Origin: Ectobius pallidus
Lineage: Eukaryota > Arthropoda > Insecta > Blattodea > Ectobiidae
Reading direction: 5' to 3'
Length of the DNA stretch: 64,000 nucleotides
NCBI GenBank assembly: GCA_964059195.1
Contig: CAXKWD010000003.1
Coordinates: forward strand, 198,176,174-198,240,173
This document shows positions 22,446-34,124 of the stretch, in pieces (positions within the stretch are counted from its first letter, which is position 1; each line of letters starts with the position of its first letter). Position numbers and translations under genes: made by a program. The notes beneath the pieces were generated by a model. The model saw nothing but the letters and a program-made list of their open reading frames with translations. It ran no database searches and was not told the origin of the DNA.

Positions 22446-22649
22446 GACTTCTATAAAGTTATATTTTTTGTTTTATTTTCCCTTTTTGCTTTTATCAAAG
22501 AAGCTATGGGTATGAAAATGCTTCAGTGTTTCGTCCTTATGAACTTACATAAAAACAAGTGCAAGTAGGTGTGATAAAATGAAAGTTTAAAATTTAAACT
22601 GTAAAGTCTGACACTTCCGATTGGTTGAAATTTCACATATTCTTATACG

Positions 22650-22885
22650 GATAGGTCACCAATTCATGAGCTGAATACTGGCTTTCTGTGTCCAAGATTG
22701 CGGGTTCGATCCAGGCCCAGGTCGATGGCATTTATGTGTCCATAAATGTCACAGGCCCATGTCATTAGATTTACTGGCATCTAAAAGAACTCCTGTGGGA
22801 CAAAATTCCGGCACACCGGCGACGGTCACAGGCCTAAATTTCGGTATATCCCCGTCGTTAAATAACCAAATACCAACCAACCAAT
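22650..22885 (+). mobile_element. SINE-D body, tRNA-derived
   Basis: B box GGTTCGATCC at 22703-22712, then a body with CCCAGGTCGATGGCATTTAT, ACAGGCCCATGTC and CGGCGACGGTCACAGGCCTA, ending CCCCGTCGTTAAATAACCAA. A second body copy is at 24645-24820 and ends in poly-A. Confidence 0.8.
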
Positions 22886-22947
22886 GAGCTAAATAAACAG
22901 TGAAAAATAATCCCTCCCCCTAGATATTATATAGGCCTATACTCTTA

Positions 22948-23479
22948 GCAAACAGGGATGGCGTGTGGGGCCAGGTAGGTTCCTTCATACGCAAGCATCC
23001 TCACATTTACAGGGGCAGGGGATTAGGACCAACCGTAATTTCCGTCCCATGAGTCACCTAGTCTACGTCAATAAATCAATCTTAGATTTTTAATGTCATT
23101 TTATCTTAAAATGTTTGTTATATATAAATTCTACACATAATTACAAGAAAAATGATACCAAACAATGTATAATTTACTTTAATAGGAACATTTCTAACAA
23201 ATGATGAACTAAGTCACTAAGACGACTCGTAAATGTTCCTATTAAAGTAATTTATACATTGTTTGGTGTCATTTTTCTTGTAATTATGTGTAGAATTGAT
23301 ATATAACAAACATTTTAAGATAAAATTACATATTAAAAAATCTAAGATTGACTGGTTGAAGTAGACTAGGTGACTCATGGGGCGAAAATTACGGTCGGTC
23401 CTAATCCCCTGCGCTTGTAAATGTGAGGGTGCTTGCGGGTGAAGGAACCTACCTCCCCCCACACGCCATCCCTGTTTGC
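22948..23479. mobile_element. Large fold-back miniature element with TA flanks
   Basis: Two arms of roughly 250 bp (22948-23195 and 23230-23479) are near-perfect inverted repeats around a spacer of about 34 bp. The ends are GCAAACAGGGATGGCGTGTG and its complement. TA lies directly outside each end (22946-22947 and 23480-23481), as expected for Tc1/mariner-type insertion. No coding capacity. The minus-strand ORF at 23217-23462 is an arm artefact. Confidence 0.9.
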
Positions 23480-23481
23480 TA

Positions 23482-24060
23482 AGGGCATATACAGTCTTTT
23501 CTGAATCTTGAATTTTTCAGACATGCTTCACGAAGAAAAACAAATTTAAAATTTCCGAAGAATTGAATTACTGTTCGCAAATAAATTAAGATACTTTATC
23601 CAATCATGGTGGAATAGAATCGAAATACTTAACACGTTGAACATCAAACATGCCGTGCGGAACTTTTGCTTCTGTAGTTCAAATCCTGCACAAATAAAGA
23701 AAGAAAGAAAATTCTTTGTAATAAGAAACATCCACATTCCAGGAGCTACAAGAAGACAAGTTTCTATTCCAAGATCCAGTGGTCATTTGGAAATCCCAAA
23801 CTAGCTGCAGTAATGTTGTTCTTCTATTACCTTATAGAGCAGAATAGCAGGAGAAATAAATTGTGGAAATGTATTACAGTAATGCAGGCTTGTCTAACCT
23901 GTAAGATTCATCTTTTCAGATGCAATAAAACTGTTCTGGAAAACTTTATGGGCCCAATTACAGCATCTTCAATTGAAAATAGGGAAATTTCGGTGGAATT
24001 AATATATGGAATTTGACTTCGCTCAAGATAATATTTAATTTACTTCTGCAATGGTGGTAT
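23482..24060. other. No feature recognised
   Basis: Short ORFs at 23546-23737 (minus) and 23813-24016 (plus) have no recognisable product. Confidence 0.4.
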
Positions 24061-24069
24061 TTATTATTA

Positions 24070-24108
<39 letters not shown>
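24061..24108. repeat. (ATT)n microsatellite
   Basis: Trinucleotide tract. Its minus-strand reading gives a run of asparagines in a spurious ORF. Confidence 0.95.
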
Positions 24109-24109
<1 letters not shown>

Positions 24110-24424
24110 GATTTTCTTCTTCTTCTTCACCATCTTTTTTTGTTATTGAATTTTGGCCTTTGAACCTAAGAGTGTTCAAACTCAACCCCCAGATGACTGA
24201 GTTTCGGGAATTCAAATTGGGTCAAATTATGAATTTCCGACTCGTTAAAGGTTGTAAAGTCAAAAGTAAACCAAAGCTCTGAGCAGAATCTGCACTTTTT
24301 CAAGCCCCAAGTAACAGTTTACTGCTTACCAATCAAATTGGCTTCCAAAGAGACAGTCCTGCTTGCTTTCACTCAGCCCTTGACTTACTAAATTCAGGAC
24401 ACTATGGGATGATGATAATTATAA

Positions 24425-24600
24425 TGATAGTAATAATAAAATCAAGTAAACTGATGTAACAAAGTGCCAGAAAGCTTTTGTTTAATCAGTAATAACTGCA
24501 ATTATGATACGCAGAAAATAAGTTATTTTTGTAATTATCTCAGAGTTAAGCTGCAGATCGATTCATTAAGCAGGGCTTACGGAAAAACAAAGGTCTAGGT
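24425..24600 (-). repeat. Right copy of the inverted repeat pair
   Basis: Inverse of 22265-22445, sharing CATTAAGCAGGGCTTACGG and ACTGCAATTATGAT. It is directly followed by another SINE-D body. Confidence 0.8.
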
Positions 24601-24644
24601 TGATAAGCATATGTGAAGGAATATGTGGATGTGTTATTTGTCAG

Positions 24645-24820
24645 CGGCGATCCCGGCCCAGGTCGATGGCATTTATGTACACATAAATGTGACAGGCCCA
24701 TGTCTGTAGATTTACAGGCATGTAAAAGAACTCTTGCGGGACAGAATTCCGGCACAACGGCGACGGTCACAGGCCTAAGTTGCAGTACATCCCCGTCGTT
24801 AAAAAAAAAAAAAAAAAAAA
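24645..24820 (+). mobile_element. SINE-D body with poly-A tail
   Basis: Same body as 22650-22885 (CCCAGGTCGATGGCATTTAT through CCCCGTCGTTAAA), ending in about 20 adenines. The B box is mutated to GGCGATCCC. Confidence 0.82.
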
Positions 24821-24992
24821 ATATGAACCAATAACTCCTGTTTTTTCCGTGTCTGGTTTTATCCCTAATCTATCTTGGACTAATGGGAAGAACTTGTTAG
24901 TAGTTGCTCCCTTTGTTGAATTTGACCATACTTGTTGCCACTTTTCAGTGCCTTCCTTTTTTCTGATATGAATGTACTACCAGAGGCATTGG

Positions 24993-25285
24993 GGTACGCC
25001 GTAGCGAAGTGGTTGAGGCGCTGCGCTACAAACCGGAAGGTCGCGGGTTCGATTCCCGACGAGGTCGTTGGAGTTTTTCAATTGGCCTAATCCTTCTGGT
25101 GGCACTATGGCCCTGGGGCCGACTCAGCCTCTAACAGAAATGAGTACCAGGAGCAATCCTGGGGGTAAAGGCGGTCGGTGCGTAAGGCTGACCACCTTAC
25201 CACCTTCATGTGCCGAATGTCCAAAATCTGGGAGCGTCAACCTCCTGGAACCCTCTGGGCCTCCATGGCCTGTATAGGGATCACT
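24993..25285 (+). mobile_element. tRNA-derived SINE-B
   Basis: A box TAGCGAAGTGG (25002-25012) and a perfect B box GGTTCGATTCC (25046-25056) lie in a tRNA-like head. They are followed by a body of about 220 bases ending GGGATCACTTTAC. The body matches 6418-6597 (minus). The head lacks a full cloverleaf with acceptor stem and continues into SINE body, so it is not a tRNA gene. Confidence 0.88.
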
Positions 25286-25973
25286 TTACTTTTCATTAAA
25301 TTTTAACATTGGAAATATATTGCATCTGCATTTTACGTCTGTAAAGTCAGCCTATATAAAAAAACAGTTCCTGCAATGAAAATAAAAAAAAAACTTATAA
25401 TGCCTCGATTTGTCCCTGGAAAATGAATACGTACGTAATAATTCGTGTTAGGTAGAGTGGTTGGAGTTTAAAATCACTGCAAACTGCAAAAACTGGAGTC
25501 GATATTTCCCAATAGCTGAGGAGTCAATCAGAAAGAGAGAAATCATCCGGCGGAGTCACGAAGATGCGAAGCGGGAATGCAAATCAGCTGCAAGTGGGTC
25601 GCAACAACAAAAGAGTTAGATTTAAACTCACTAATTCAACTTCTGTTTGTGCGCATTCCTGCTAAGGCCACAGCACGGCCTTCCCGATCAGCTCGAGTGT
25701 CATAAAGTGTATACAGTAGGCCGTGATATTGTGATCGCTTTATCGCGCTTGAGATAGAGTAGGCCGTGATATGACAGCTCAGGACTTCCTAGTCTACTTG
25801 GAAACACTAGGCCGTGATTTTAGTCTATCCTGATTAGGGCCCGGATTTTTTTGGTTTTATAAACTCTGTATTAGTTTTTTTTTTTAAATAAACTAAAATA
25901 GTTAATTTTTTCAACTTTAGAAGAGTTTTTTTCTGTTTCACTTCAATACGTTCAGTAAACATGTTAAAACAAA
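25286..25973. other. Unrecognised; short TAGGGCCCGGATTT tip
   Basis: 25836-25850 resembles the end of the CAGGGCCCGG hAT family but the following sequence does not match. Nothing else was recognised. Confidence 0.35.
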
Positions 25974-26515
25974 TACTTACTTACAAACTCAATGACAATA
26001 GACAATTCCTAAGCAAGCTAAAGGAATATTATTTATTCTATGGAACCCGAAGGTTCATTCCCGCGCTTACCTGAGTCCGCCATTCAACCCTATTCTGTGC
26101 TAACTCCATCCAATCATCCCTCACAAATCTACTTATCTTAAATCTATCCTAATATTGTCCTCTCACCTACGTCTAGGTCTTCCAAGTCGTATTTTCCCTT
26201 CGGGTCTCCCAGTCAATACTTTTGAGATATGTCTTTCCTCCCCCATGAGCGCAACATATCCAGCCCATTTCATCTTCCGTGATATAATGACACTTCGTCG
26301 TTGTGCAATTTTCTCCTGTCCCCATTTTCATCTCTATTAGGCCCTAATATTTTCCTAAGCACCCTGTTTTCGAACACTCTCAGATTATGTTCTTCCGAAG
26401 AGTAAGCAACCATGTCTCATATCCATATAATACAACCGCCAGGATAATTGTCTTATAAATCTTTATTTTTAGATTTCTGGTCAAAAGACGACAAGATATG
26501 TTAATTAATTTTATT
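25974..26515 (-). pseudogene. LINE-A 3' fragment, minus strand
   Basis: On the minus strand it contains the FENRVLRK, WAGHVARM-like and GRPRRRW-like C-terminal region, broken by stops and frameshifts. It ends in the 3' UTR with the AATAGACAATTCCTAAGCAA block shared with 28890 and 48292. 5'-truncated. Confidence 0.75.
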
Positions 26516-27401
26516 TTTACTACAATTTTCATGCCTGTGAACCACAAAACTATAGGAACATTTTTTGCTTAATTTTCCAATGTTTATAGGGAACAATTAA
26601 TTTTAGAATTACTCCTCTCATTTCCAGTTCCACCATATAAACTCAAAAGAACGTTTTTCAATTCATGAAGCAACTTTGAGATTATGGGTAGGCCTACTTT
26701 ACTTTCGGCAGTCTTTCTTCAGCAAACACTTTGAATAAACTGCAAGTGTAAGCTTCTTAAGAATGTATTTAATTTGCTTCTAAAGAAACCGGAGATTTTG
26801 GTTCACTAACGATTTCCTTTACCATGACAATGGGATTAGAAATTGACAAAATGTAATGCTATGTTTTCTCTTATAAATGTACTGATAGCAACGAGCAAGA
26901 AGAAAAATGTAGGCAGATATTTTACAAAGTAATTTATTCTTAGTTGATTTAGTATTTTATCTTATTTTAATAAAATACAGTTTTAGCCATTTTAAGTTTT
27001 GAAAGTATTATTTAGTCATTTTTAGGTTGGACTACATGACTGTCATGACAATGAAACGGATAATTATGTTAAAATATCACAGTTAGCTAGCGAGGAACAA
27101 AATAGTTTAGGGCCTTAGCCAAGATATTGCCCGTGTGTCTTCTTTATCAGCAACAAGAACTTGTTTCAATGTATTTTATGTCTGAATAAATTTTATTTAT
27201 GCAATTTGTTTTGTAAGCATAGATATGGTGGCGATTCTTACAGAAAATCTATGTGAACGTACAGCTCAAGTGTGTTACCTTTAAAACTACACGACTTGAA
27301 TCAGTTGTATGTATTATCTAATAATATTCTAAAAAATAAAAGTTAAGAAGCCTACGAAAAAATCATAACAGGAATCAGGTGGCCTTGCATTGATAGAAGT
27401 A
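26516..27401. other. No feature recognised
   Basis: AT-rich. Fragments such as AGTCATTTTTAGGT (27012) may be debris of the CAGGGCCCGG hAT family. Confidence 0.35.
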
Positions 27402-27770
27402 CGAGGGCCGTCCATAAAGTAAGTTTCCATGATGCCGTTTACAGAAGCAAAGCACAATTTCATGGTAATGCTTATTGCAACAGATACAGCAAGTGTTTAG
27501 CTATTTTAAAACATATTCGCCACCGGAAATGAGATATTTTTCATTCCGTGGGACCAACGTTTGGATACCTGTGTCGGAGAAGTCTGCCCCCTGGAATTTG
27601 AACCATTGTGTGGCAACCATGTACGGCTCTTTGTCATTCTCAGTCATTTTTTGAGGTGTAGGAAAAGATGGAAATCAATGGAAGCTAGATCCGGGTTATA
27701 GGGTGGATTTTTAAACACCTCCCAGTCAAACTTCTGCAGGAGACTTGCTATTTATAGGAGATGCTTCTAT
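27402..27770 (-). pseudogene. mariner transposase 3' half, minus strand
   Basis: The terminal sequence CGAGGGCCGTCCATAAAGTA starts right after TA (27400-27401). Read leftward on the minus strand, it gives PPYNPDLASIDFHLF (third catalytic Asp in the usual PDLxxxD context), an in-frame stop in LHLKK*, and later IQTLVPRNEKY ... GGEYV near the C-terminus. The 5' part and the other terminus are missing. The two arms at 62481-63127 belong to the same family. Confidence 0.82.
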
Positions 27771-28889
27771 GTGTCCCCTGTATACACAGGTAAAATATTT
27801 CGGTATTGTTCATTAATACTCGGTATATTGTTACTATATAGCGCGATTTCACCGTTTGTCCAGGGTTAGGAAAAACGTTTCTCTTCATATGCACAGTTTG
27901 TTATAAGTTATAACAACATATGTGATCCACTGATGTAAAAGTATGAGAATATTGTATTTACAGTAGACCTACCTCGTTGACTAATTTAGGTATATGCCAT
28001 GTACTTGCTTTCGAGATTAAAAATAAGTATAACAGGGCGAGGAATGCAACAGTCCGTATAGTTAAACATAACCCTAGACTATGTTTTTTTCCTTAATTCT
28101 AGATGATCTTTGTATTATCCTTTGTTGGCCAAAAATTAATACCGCAATAACTTTTGGAAAGGAGTAATTATTCCACAGCCACCTAGATACAAAGACAGTC
28201 ACAGTTATTCAGATGTTTACCACCTCCACGAAATCGAATTTAGAACGATGAACATATGGCGCAAGTCAACTTGGGGTCAAGGAACATGCGTATGAGAAAT
28301 TAACAGCAACACTTCAGCACAATCGCAGCCTACACAGAATAGCCCACGCAGAATTATTATTGTTGACTTGGTTCCAAATTACTTTGCATTTTAAAAATGC
28401 TGAGAAAGTGCAGCAAAGAGAATTATCAAGTGAGAGAGGACAAAGCCTTAATTTCCGCTGGAGTCCCTCAGAGCTCAGAGTAATATTTTTTAGTACACGC
28501 GCTGTAAAACAACTGCTTGTCGGACTGTTAACACGCCGAAGAGTAGCACTTTGACAACCTAGGCCGGTAAAGTAATTTTTACCGGCCTAGGCGAGCTAAG
28601 TCATGGCAACTGAAAAATCCAGATGTGAGTGACCTGTCGTACCAACCGTAACAGGGTTTGAAACAAAATACTTGACGAATAACATCAAATATAAGGCAAC
28701 ATTGTTTCTTTTCGTTGACAGAAACTTTAACCAGTTTCTTTACAAAACATTTAATATTATAGCAACAAATATAGGCCTAAGCCAACATACCTATATTTTT
28801 CATAAGAAACACTTCACAAAAGCGAACTATGGTTCATTGCATATGATTCAGGCGGCTGTGAGAATATGGCGCCAACAAATGGTTGACTA
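27771..28889. other. No feature recognised
   Basis: A short perfect palindrome, TTTACCGGCCTAGG region (28560-28590), was noted. No coding region is supported. Confidence 0.4.
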
Positions 28890-29432
28890 TTACCTACTTA
28901 ATGGCAATAGACAATTCCTCAGCAAGCTAAAGGAGTATTATCCATTTTATGGATCCCGAAAGTTCATTGCCTCGCTTACCTGAGCCCGCCATTCAACCCT
29001 ATTCTGTGCTAACTCTATATCCAATCATCTCTCACAAATCCTACTTCCTCACAAAGCTATCCTAATATTTCCCTCCCACCTACGTCTAGGCCTTTCAAGT
29101 GATATTTTCCCTTCGGGTCTTCCAGTCAATACTTTTGAGATAATATGCCTTTCCTACCCATGCGCGCAACATGTCCAGCCCATTCCATCCTCCGTGATTT
29201 AATTACCCTTACTACAGCCGGTAACGAGTACAGGTTATGAAGCTCGTCGTTATGCAGTTTTCTCCAGTCCCCATTTTCATCTCTCTTAGGCCCAAATATT
29301 TTCCTAAGTACCCTGTTTTCGAACACACTCAGATTGTGTTCCTCCCGAAGAGTAAGCGACCATGTCTCACATGCATAGCCTATAATACATCCGGCAGGAT
29401 AATAGTCTTAAAAATCTGAATTTTTAGATTAT
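28890..29432 (-). pseudogene. LINE-A 3' fragment, minus strand (longest readable)
   Basis: The minus-strand frame 29126-29326 reads MFENRVLRKIFGPKRDEN, then LHNDELHNLYS and MEWAGHVARMG, the conserved C-terminal region of an insect LINE RT ORF. The downstream part is frameshifted. The 3' UTR ends at the AATGGCAATAGACAATTCCT block near 28900. 5'-truncated. Confidence 0.82.
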
Positions 29433-29646
29433 TCCTTTTATAATTAATTATACAGTATTTTTATTTCATTTTAATATATTTTACATAGCGGTATGCTTTT
29501 ACTGAAAATATCCTATGCACCACGTACGCAGACGCTTTAGCGGACTCATCCAGTATTTCGGCCTCGGCCGCTATACTAGATAAGTCTCCTAAAGCTGTAT
29601 TTTGTGTACTTGATACATAAATAGCTATTGTGTAACACTCAGTTGA
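29433..29646. other. Upstream region of the 29647 ORF
   Basis: No repeat recognised. An A+T-rich stretch (TACATAAATAGC, about 29615) precedes the ORF. Confidence 0.3.
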
Positions 29647-29904
29647 ATGTCTCTTGTACGCATTGTACAGTTAGTAGCCATTGTGTTCGTATTGATACGC
29701 TTAATTCACGGAACTAATTCTCCGCACCTGCGCACTCGTAATTCTCAGCATTCAAATTCCAAGCCTCCTGTTTACACAAGCAGTCTCCACTACAGATTTC
29801 CAGAAGCTTTGGCCTATGTAACCATACAAAGCAATAGGCCTATAGCAAAGCAGTCTGTAATACAAGACATAGAAGAAGTTTTACATGGAATAGATTGGTG
29901 TTGA
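29647..29904 (+). CDS. Possible small secreted peptide, hypothetical
   Basis: An 85-codon ORF starts MSLVRIVQLVAIVFVLIRLI, which looks like a cleavable signal peptide (positively charged start, hydrophobic core, then HG-T). A polar remainder with one Cys at the C-terminus (IDWC) follows. It does not coincide with any repeat I found. There is no homology I recognise, no clear promoter and no splice evidence, so it may be fortuitous. Family unknown. Confidence 0.3.
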   Translation: MSLVRIVQLVAIVFVLIRLIHGTNSPHLRTRNSQHSNSKPPVYTSSLHYRFPEALAYVTIQSNRPIAKQSVIQDIEEVLHGIDWC

Positions 29905-29984
29905 GAGCGGAGAGCGGAATATTACTTTCCCACAATTTTAAAGTTACAGAAATATTGAAACCTCCTACATAACTTTCCATTGGT

Positions 29985-31362
29985 ACATGGGCGCCCATAC
30001 TCGGGGGCGAGGGGGGGGGCCCTAGCTCTCATGGGAAGGAAAAACTGTATATCAATATTAAATTATAGTCGGGTGATTTTCTTTTAGGGCAATTATTTAA
30101 AAGTCAGTAGGGACAAAAAAAGTTTGCAGAAGTTTTGCGAAATCGACAAGATGAAAGAATCCACAGTGGATTAGGAAAGGGGGTTCCAGGGGTTCCGGAC
30201 TCTTAAAAGTCAAAATCTAAAATTTTATTTTTTTATTTAAGGAAAAAATAATAAATTAAACAAGTTTTTTTGGTGTGTCAAATGTGAAATAGCAGTTATT
30301 TTGTTTTCATAACAAAATGAGTAGGCCTATTATTTCCACTGTTCCATGTGTTTAACTTTTCTTATAAATAGTAATAAGTATTATAACTTAGATAATGATT
30401 TCTTGTTTACGTTGGCATGTTTTGAGAGTATGGTAAACAAACTTGCTAACTAGTTTTTTAGTGCTAAAATAACATTAAATGTGATTTTCATTAGTTCAAT
30501 ATTGAAAAAATTTTCGGGGGTGGACCCCGAGCCCCCTTTCTTGGGGGGTTTTACAAACCCTCAAACCCCCCGGCACTTTCGACCCTCTCCGAAATTATTT
30601 TCTGGCTACGTCATTTTTGCACGTATTATATTATTAACTAGCTTAAAAAACCTGGCGTCGCCCGGGTTTTTTATTTTGTAATTGGAAATTAACTTATGAA
30701 GGACTTTAGCCTGGTAGGGGTTCAAATAAGAAGAAACAGAAATTCCGGTAACATAAAATGGTATTATCGTGGCAGAAAATTTTATTTTTACTCTCATGTT
30801 ACGATAAATCCGTTTTGGGGATGAAATTAAACAGAAATACAATATCACTTTCATACATCTCTTCCCAAAACATATTACCTTACCTCGTATTGTTTTCTCT
30901 ATTTCCAGGCTATTTATTTATAACATGAATTATATTGATACCTTCTCTAATTTGTCAGAGACACGTTTCATTTATTTCCAAAGCCTTATGTGAAGACTGC
31001 CAACAATACTGTTGTCAAATGAACTGAGATTTGGATTCGATAATTCTGTGTAAAAAGGTATTGAGTATTCTCAAAAACATATAATTTTTGGCATTTAAAA
31101 TCAAAATTTTTCAAAATCCTTTCTTAGTGAGCACCTACATTATAAAACGAAGGTACTGTCAAAATTCCAAGTCTCTACCTGTAAGAGTTTATATATAGGC
31201 TCTACGTTGATTCCTGTCAGTCAGTCAGTTAGTCAGGACAAAGCCTTTTATATATATAGAGATAATACTGTATTATAAAGTGGCCCAAGAAGTTAAAGCG
31301 AAAAAATTAATTAATTAAAAACATTGCCCCCCCCCTAGAAAATATCATATGGGCGCCCTTGG
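29985..31362. other. Possible GGGCGCCC-ended element containing a Helitron
   Basis: ATGGGCGCCCATACTC (about 29988) and ATATGGGCGCCC (about 31349) form a candidate inverted pair, each next to G- or C-homopolymers. No convincing target duplication was found. A Helitron (30638-31262) lies inside. G/C-run sequence at 30515-30595 is reminiscent of the CATAGGCG family. Confidence 0.35.
30638..31262 (-). mobile_element. Non-autonomous Helitron, copy 3
   Basis: Minus-strand 5' end TCTCTATATATATAAAAGGC (from 31262). The 3' end is CTAG at 30638-30641, with a CCTGGCGTCGCCCGGG hairpin (30651-30666) just inside. The 5' region matches copies 1 and 2. It is shorter than copy 2 because of internal differences. 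Confidence 0.9.
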
Positions 31363-31663
31363 ATTGGTATATGGTATATTGGTAGACTGGTTTACTATCG
31401 GTCTTGGAGACAGACTAAAATGCAGTCAGATGTTTGTAAATGTATTATATCACGTCTTACTTTAGATGTGAGGCATTTGTTGTAGCCTATCGGTAGCCTA
31501 GTTAATATTCTAGTTATAGTTATTTTTTAAATTACCATCCACGTAGAATATTTTCGGGCAGAGAAACATTTCCTCTTACTTTTATTTCCAGGATATTTTC
31601 TATATGTTTTCCTACGTAGATTAGGCCTAAATTTTTATTGAACTTATTACCATTATTAGGGTC

Positions 31664-32062
31664 CATAGGCGTACCGAGGGGGGGGGGTTAGGGGTTCGAA
31701 CCCCCCCCCCCCCCCCATTGTTTAAAAAAAGGAAAATTGTATGATTTTTTAAAGTCTGCCCATAAAATACTTAATACAAGTATAAAGCGTGGGAAGCTTA
31801 AAACTCGTTATTTTGCGTCTTAATTTTTTTAATTTTCCGGGGGACACCCCCGGAAGCTTAAAACTCATTATTTTGCGTATTAATTTTTAAAATTTTCCGG
31901 GGGAGGACCCGCGGAAGCTTAAAACTCGTTATTTTGCATCTTAATTTTTTAAATTTTCCGGGGAGTACCCCCGGACCCCCCTCTCCCTGGAGGGTATTCC
32001 ATACCCCCCAGACCCCGCGGATGTTATAACCCCCCCATAAGGTCGGCCTGGTTACGCATATG
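31664..32062 (+). mobile_element. CATAGGCG miniature element, copy 2
   Basis: Termini CATAGGCGTACC and GGTTACGCATATG. Perfect 8-bp duplication TTAGGGTC at 31656-31663 and 32063-32070. Same three ~60-bp internal units as copy 1. Confidence 0.93.
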
Positions 32063-32070
32063 TTAGGGTC

Positions 32071-32601
32071 CGTTCCCGCGCACTTTTACGAAAATACTTT
32101 TCCGAAAATATTTCTGAATGCAACTGTTGCTAAGTAATAGTATCTTCTTAATTCGTAGTTAATTTAAATTTCAAGTTACTGAGCCCCTCCCCCTCGCCGT
32201 CAAGTCTTTCGGTACGGAAGTATTACTTGAAGGACGTCATAGTGCAAGTAGGATCTGTGCCTGTCTTGTTTTAGAGAGGATCCAATGCATTAGCTTCAGA
32301 ACGGTAGTAAACCCCGTTACGATCGGGCGTATGCATAAGTGACAAGAAATTAATTAAACATTCCAATTGATTGCCATTGTCTGAGGCAGAACAAATGGAC
32401 ATCACGCCCCGTCAATTTGCAGTAACCCTTCTGCCAGATGGTCGGCTGTCGTAAAATAAAGTTACAGCATCTGACGGGCATTAACCTGTGTCCTGGTAAC
32501 TTTATTGTGGTGATTAAAGAAAGACGAGAGGGAGAAAATAAGAACATTAATAATTAGATTCTTTGGCGCGGACACATGGACTGACTGGCTTTTTTCTGTA
32601 A
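32071..32601. other. No feature recognised
   Basis: Overlapping minus-strand ORFs (32350-32547 and 32462-32716) have no recognisable product. Confidence 0.4.
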
Positions 32602-33357
32602 GCCCACCGGTATCTCCATTGATATAAGTTACATTTAACACCAACATGTTGCAGTAAACATATGTTAAATGTTTATCATCAACTTGTTGATGTATACAAG
32701 TCAAGTGGTCTGCCAATTAACAACTGTCTCCACTACAATGTTATAGGTTAACATGTGTTGGCGCGGTTACGAACAGAAATGAATAACATTCAAAAAGATA
32801 ACACCTCTGAAGAGGGCAGCCAACATTACAAAATGAGAGTAGTTTTATATACTCGTTATTATCTTCTTGTTAACTGTCTGTGACTTTCTTAAATACTAAT
32901 TTTATACAGATGTCTTGATTTTTTCAAAATAACTATCACTTTTTCAACAATGGAGTATGCCATAAAAATAATTTTAAAAGTAGATGCAATACTATTGAAA
33001 ACACTGATATACCAAATACTCACATAATACAAAATGGATGCCGACAATATTGAGGAAGCTGTCCATTGCTTTTTTTTCCCCCGGAAATTCCCGAACCAAA
33101 GCCGATTAAGCTGGCGATCGCTTTTCGTTTCCCGGAAATTCCCGAAACAAAGCCGATATTAACCAAATAGTCAATTGACTTGACATGTTGTGTCCATTTT
33201 CTCCGGAAAACAAATTAACATCTGAAAATGTTAAGTGCAGCACGCTGGGTTTGCATGTCAAGTCAATTGGAACGCGAAATTGCAATATACATGTCAAAAT
33301 CAACTTGTTAATATTGACATGTTGGTGTTAAATGTATGTCAATGGAGACGCAGCTTT
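32602..33357. mobile_element. Candidate TIR element (TCTCCATTGA ends)
   Basis: The left end TATCTCCATTGATATAAG...ACATTTAACACCAACATG reappears inverted at about 33308-33357. Internal TCAAGTCAATTG and AACTTGTTGAT words also recur in both orientations. The repeat is imperfect and no target duplication was confirmed. Confidence 0.5.
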
Positions 33358-33365
33358 AGACGTTT

Positions 33366-34124
33366 AAAGCTATGGTTTGTCTACGGTGCATCGCCGGCGG
33401 TCATCGTTGTCTGTTGATCTCCATGTTAATCAATGCACCCGGTTTGTCTATAAAGAAAAACGCCGGCGATGAGCGCCGGGGTCGACGTTGATCGCCGGTA
33501 GTTGCTTCTGAGGCAAATTCAGGGTGATGAACGCCGCAGATTATCATGTAGGCCTATATAGTAGGTCAAGAAAAGCAGGAGACAGCATTTTGCACAAAGT
33601 ACTGTCCCAAGTTGCAGATGAAATGTTATAGATTTCGTGTCTGAACACATTGCTCGGTATGACATGAGCTTAAAGGACCATAAAGATAGCTACACAAAAG
33701 AAAATGTGTGGCAAATGGTAGATAAATTGTTAGAAAACACTGTTAACTGTCATTACAATTTATATTAGATACAGTAAAATTACCAGTCCATTTATTAGTA
33801 AAAATATTTTCGATATATTGTTAGCGGTTTTAATATTTTATTATTCATTGAGCCATTTAACATTTAGTTCAACAAAAGTTACTTACTGCGTTTTTTCTTG
33901 AGTGAGTATAATATTATAGGGTATGTTGTGGTTATGAATGCTAACAAATTTCCAAATTCCATGTACCCCACCATATCGAGCTGTTTGACATGGCCAACTA
34001 TAACTGTGGATAGCAACAGTATCATGGACTATGATCACCCGTAAAAGAAATCACCCCTACGACGATGATCGCTGACCCCGGCGGTGATCGCCGGCGATGA
34101 ACGCTGTAGACAAACCATAGCTTA
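33366..34124 (+). mobile_element. PIF/Harbinger-like element with MADF-like relic
   Basis: TIRs of about 35 bp: AAGCTATGGTTTGTCTACGG at the left and the inverse at the right (34098-34123), both with GCCGGCGATGA-type subterminal repeats. The plus strand around 33640-33740 reads FVSEHIARYDMSLKDHKDSY, then WQMVDKLLEN. This fits the MADF DNA-binding pattern, a domain often carried by PIF/Harbinger transposons. Stops interrupt the frame. The 3-bp flanks TAA/TAC only partly fit a TWA duplication. Confidence 0.6.

Noticed and set aside
23958..24215. Asparagine-rich protein on the minus strand
   Set aside because: The poly-Asn run is the translation of an (ATT)n microsatellite.
25002..25056. tRNA gene suggested by good A and B boxes
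   Set aside because: The sequence continues into a SINE body shared with 6418-6597, and no closing acceptor stem is present.
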